A DNA stretch of 64,000 nucleotides from Promerops cafer (taxonomy: Eukaryota > Chordata > Aves > Passeriformes > Nectariniidae), in contig VZSE01002207.1 in assembly GCA_013398275.1 (NCBI GenBank), positions 124,001 to 188,000 on the forward strand, read 5' to 3'. The notes under the pieces are model-generated. The model did no database searches. It saw nothing but the letters and a program-made list of their open reading frames with translations, and was not told where the DNA came from. This document shows positions 62,169 to 64,000 of the stretch, piece by piece (positions within the stretch are counted from its first letter, which is position 1; each line of letters opens with the position of its first letter). A program made the translations under genes and the position numbers.

Positions 62169-62216
62169 ACTTCCATTCATGGCAACGGCGGCGCCTCTCT
62201 TGCCATGAATGGAAGT
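62169..62216. repeat. Perfect 17-bp inverted repeat with 14-bp loop
   Basis: The left arm at 62169-62185 (ACTTCCATTCATGGCAA) is the exact reverse complement of the right arm at 62200-62216, with a GC-rich 14-nt spacer. One more CC/GG pair follows after a single mismatch. It sits in the CpG island about 130 bp from the exon 1 gap. Confidence 0.95.
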
Positions 62217-62348
62217 GGGACCGCGGGCCTGGCTCCGGGACCCGAGGGGAACTGTGCGGCCGCCAGCACCGCCCCGGCACGACCCGTCCACCTCCGAGCT
62301 GTCACCGGCCCGCCGCCTCACCTGCGCGCCGCGCCGGCTGACAGCGGG

Positions 62349-62663
62349 NNNNNNNNNNNNNNNNNNNNNNNNNNNNNNNNNNNNNNNNNNNNNNNNNNNN
62401 NNNNNNNNNNNNNNNNNNNNNNNNNNNNNNNNNNNNNNNNNNNNNNNNNNNNNNNNNNNNNNNNNNNNNNNNNNNNNNNNNNNNNNNNNNNNNNNNNNNN
62501 NNNNNNNNNNNNNNNNNNNNNNNNNNNNNNNNNNNNNNNNNNNNNNNNNNNNNNNNNNNNNNNNNNNNNNNNNNNNNNNNNNNNNNNNNNNNNNNNNNNN
62601 NNNNNNNNNNNNNNNNNNNNNNNNNNNNNNNNNNNNNNNNNNNNNNNNNNNNNNNNNNNNNNN
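62349..62663 (-). other. Assembly gap (315 n) probably holding DACT1 exon 1
   Basis: An n run in very GC-rich sequence. In known vertebrate DACT1 the residues before exon 2 (ending about LLLRKQL) come from one 5' exon of roughly 115 codons. No such sequence is found on either side of the gap in any minus-strand frame, and the gap lies at the expected place 5' of exon 2. A donor-like CAG/GTGAGG sits just 3' of the gap (exon side would end at 62322). Its in-frame codons read P-A-V-S-R-R-G-A-Q and do not match the expected end, so it may be chance or an alternative first exon. Confidence 0.6.
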
Positions 62664-62711
62664 CCCGGCTGCCTCCCCGGCTGCCACCGCCCCGCGCCCG
62701 CCCACCGCCCG

Positions 62712-62766
62712 CCTCCATCCCTCCTCCATCCCTCCTCCATCCCTCCTTCATCCCTCCTTCATCCCT
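62712..62766. repeat. 11-bp pyrimidine-rich minisatellite, 5 units
   Basis: Three CCTCCATCCCT units are followed by two CCTTCATCCCT units, in perfect register. The strand is almost pure C/T, so the minus strand is GA-rich. It lies immediately 5' of the exon 1 gap, in the likely 5' UTR or promoter of DACT1. Confidence 0.95.
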
Positions 62767-62835
62767 CCTTCCCGCCCGCCTTCCTCCCCGCCCGGCCGCC
62801 GATCCACGCCCGTGGTCGCCTTACTCCTCATTTTC

Positions 62836-62857
62836 TTCCTCCTCCTCCTCCTCCTCT
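62836..62857. repeat. TCC trinucleotide run
   Basis: A run of about seven TCC units in the CpG island upstream of DACT1. Confidence 0.9.
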
Positions 62858-62992
62858 CACCTCCGTCGTCCGCTCGCCGCGGCGGGGTGCGGGAAGGTGG
62901 GGGATGCGGGAGTGCAAACCGCTGACCTTCCCAAAATCTCCATCCGTGACCTCTGGAGCCCTGACGGGCCGCAGAGTGATGACGGAATTATT

Positions 62993-63240
62993 ATAGAATC
63001 GCAGAACGGTTTGAGCTGGGATGTTAAAGATCACCTCGTTCCAACCTCCCCGTGCCATGGGCAGGGACACGTACACTATCCCAGGCTGCTCCAAGCCCCG
63101 TCCTACCTGGCCTGGAACACTGCCAGGGATGGAGCATCCACAGCTCCTCTGGGCAACCTGTGCCTCACACCCTCACAGGGAAGAATTTCTTCCTAACTCC
63201 TAATCTAACCCTGCCCTCTGTCAGTTTAAAACCAAACTCT
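62993..63240 (-). mobile_element. CR1 LINE 3'-end fragment upstream of DACT1
   Basis: The reverse complement of a CR1 3' end. On the plus strand: TATAGAATCGCAGAACGGTT, CCATGGGCAGGGACACGTAC, GGCCTGGAACACTGCCAGGG, GGGAAGAATTTCTTCCTAAC and CTGTCAGTTTAAAACCAAAC. About 250 bp, 5'-truncated, just outside the CpG island. Confidence 0.9.
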
Positions 63241-64000
63241 GCTCATACAGACCAGCACATCCAAACCAGGAGCAAAAATGATGCTTCTGGGGGAAAAAAA
63301 AAACCCAGGCATGAAGAGGTGAGGGTGTAAGGAGAGGGAAAAGTGGAAAGAAGAGAAGAACATGAAAGTCCTTGCACTGGGGTGCTGACCATGGCATGGG
63401 CAGTGGGATCACAGCAGTGCTGAGCTGTTGTTTCAAAGCCTGTGCGAGCAAACCAGTCAAAAAAAGCCATAATGAAGTGAACTTTGCAGCAGCATGCAGA
63501 CTAATTGCAGCAAAGGATCTGCAATTAGGTTTTCAATGGGCATGTGGTGGAAAGAGGCGGAGAGTGGAATGCAGATGCTGAAGGAAAAAATAAAAAGAAA
63601 ATGTTAGTTTCAAAATAGAGCAAAAATTGAGTTGCAGACATGTGCTAAGGGGAGAAAATGGAAGAGGAGAAAACAGGCATTGAGGGAGTCCTCCACAGTA
63701 GGGGGTTTGTTTGGGAAGATGTGAGCCCACTGTGCAGCAGCTCTCATGGACTTTATGAGCATAATGAAATGCTCTTTCTCACTATCCCTCAAAAGATTAT
63801 GAGTGTTTGTGGCACTGAAAGGTCTCAGGTGGAACTTGTCTCCTCACTCCCACGCTGTTTGCAGCACACAACACATAGTGATGTGCCACACACCTGCTTT
63901 GCCCAGTGGTTCCTTGTCCTGAGAGCCCACAGCTGGCAAAATCCTTACTTCACAGTCTTCTTAAACCACTGTAAAGTGCTTTCAAAAAAGGACATCCACT
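63241..64000. other. DACT1 upstream flank, no gene seen
   Basis: AT-moderate sequence with a short A run at 63293-63303. I see no exon, RNA gene or further repeat that I can name. Confidence 0.6.

Larger units (their letters stand above)
60268..62321 (-). other. DACT1 intron 1 (3' part, up to the gap region)
   Basis: At least 2.05 kb from the exon 2 acceptor toward the exon 1 gap. It contains a CR1 fragment (61238-61385), long T and A runs (61663-61693, 61824-61877) and, at its 5' end, GC-rich CpG-island DNA. Its 5' limit is uncertain because exon 1 is not visible. Confidence 0.6.
62040..62960 (-). promoter_or_regulatory. DACT1: CpG island and probable DACT1 promoter region
   Basis: CpG-dense, GC-rich DNA on both sides of the n gap, in sharp contrast with AT-rich flanks. 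It coincides with the expected position of the first exon, as for most vertebrate developmental genes. It contains a perfect inverted repeat (62169-62216), an 11-bp pyrimidine minisatellite (62712-62766) and a TCC run (62836-62857). The transcription start cannot be placed. Promoter assignment is inference from composition and position. Confidence 0.6.

Noticed and set aside
61893..62996. 367-codon frame through the n gap
   Set aside because: Held open only by 105 unknown codons from the n run and by GC-rich DNA; no recognisable protein.

Overview
This is vertebrate nuclear DNA, almost certainly from a bird and probably a songbird. The evidence is many 3' ends of avian-type CR1 LINEs (with the short ATTCTATG-like or GATTCCAT-like tail repeat), one ERV LTR fragment of a kind I associate with passerines, spliced exons with GT-AG introns, and draft-assembly gaps (five single n and two n runs). 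There are no operons, RNA genes or CRISPR arrays.

The only gene I can support is DACT1 (Dapper/Frodo, a Dishevelled-binding antagonist in Wnt signalling), on the minus strand at the right end. Three of its four expected coding exons are readable: exon 2 (60135-60267), exon 3 (58372-58527) and the long last exon 4 (54218-56076). They splice in a consistent phase (0 into exon 2, then 1 and 1) into 715 residues ending in the PDZ ligand MTTV. The exon 1 coding sequence is not visible and most likely lies in the 315-base n gap at 62349-62663, inside a CpG island. A 3' UTR of about 0.9 kb reaches a canonical AATAAA at 53344-53349.

The other 53 kb (1 to about 53325) lies 3' of DACT1 and looks like intergenic gene-desert sequence. 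In mammals the next gene on this side is DAAM1, far away; that is background knowledge and is not seen here. The left half (3.4-25.8 kb) is dotted with CR1 fragments in both orientations, an LTR remnant, a 33-bp minisatellite and simple repeats. From 25.8 to 48.0 kb recognisable young CR1 is nearly absent. That stretch holds CpG-retaining, repeat-free blocks that look like candidate conserved regulatory DNA, plus old MIR-like SINE relics.

Three tandem duplications abut single n characters (19345, 48382, 51203). They are best read as unmerged contig ends or allelic overlaps, not biology. I found no evidence of a novel protein-coding system. The most interesting items are the hidden exon 1, a perfect 17-bp inverted repeat beside it, the repeat-poor block with CpG-rich patches, and the assembly artefacts that a naive annotation would read as real duplications.
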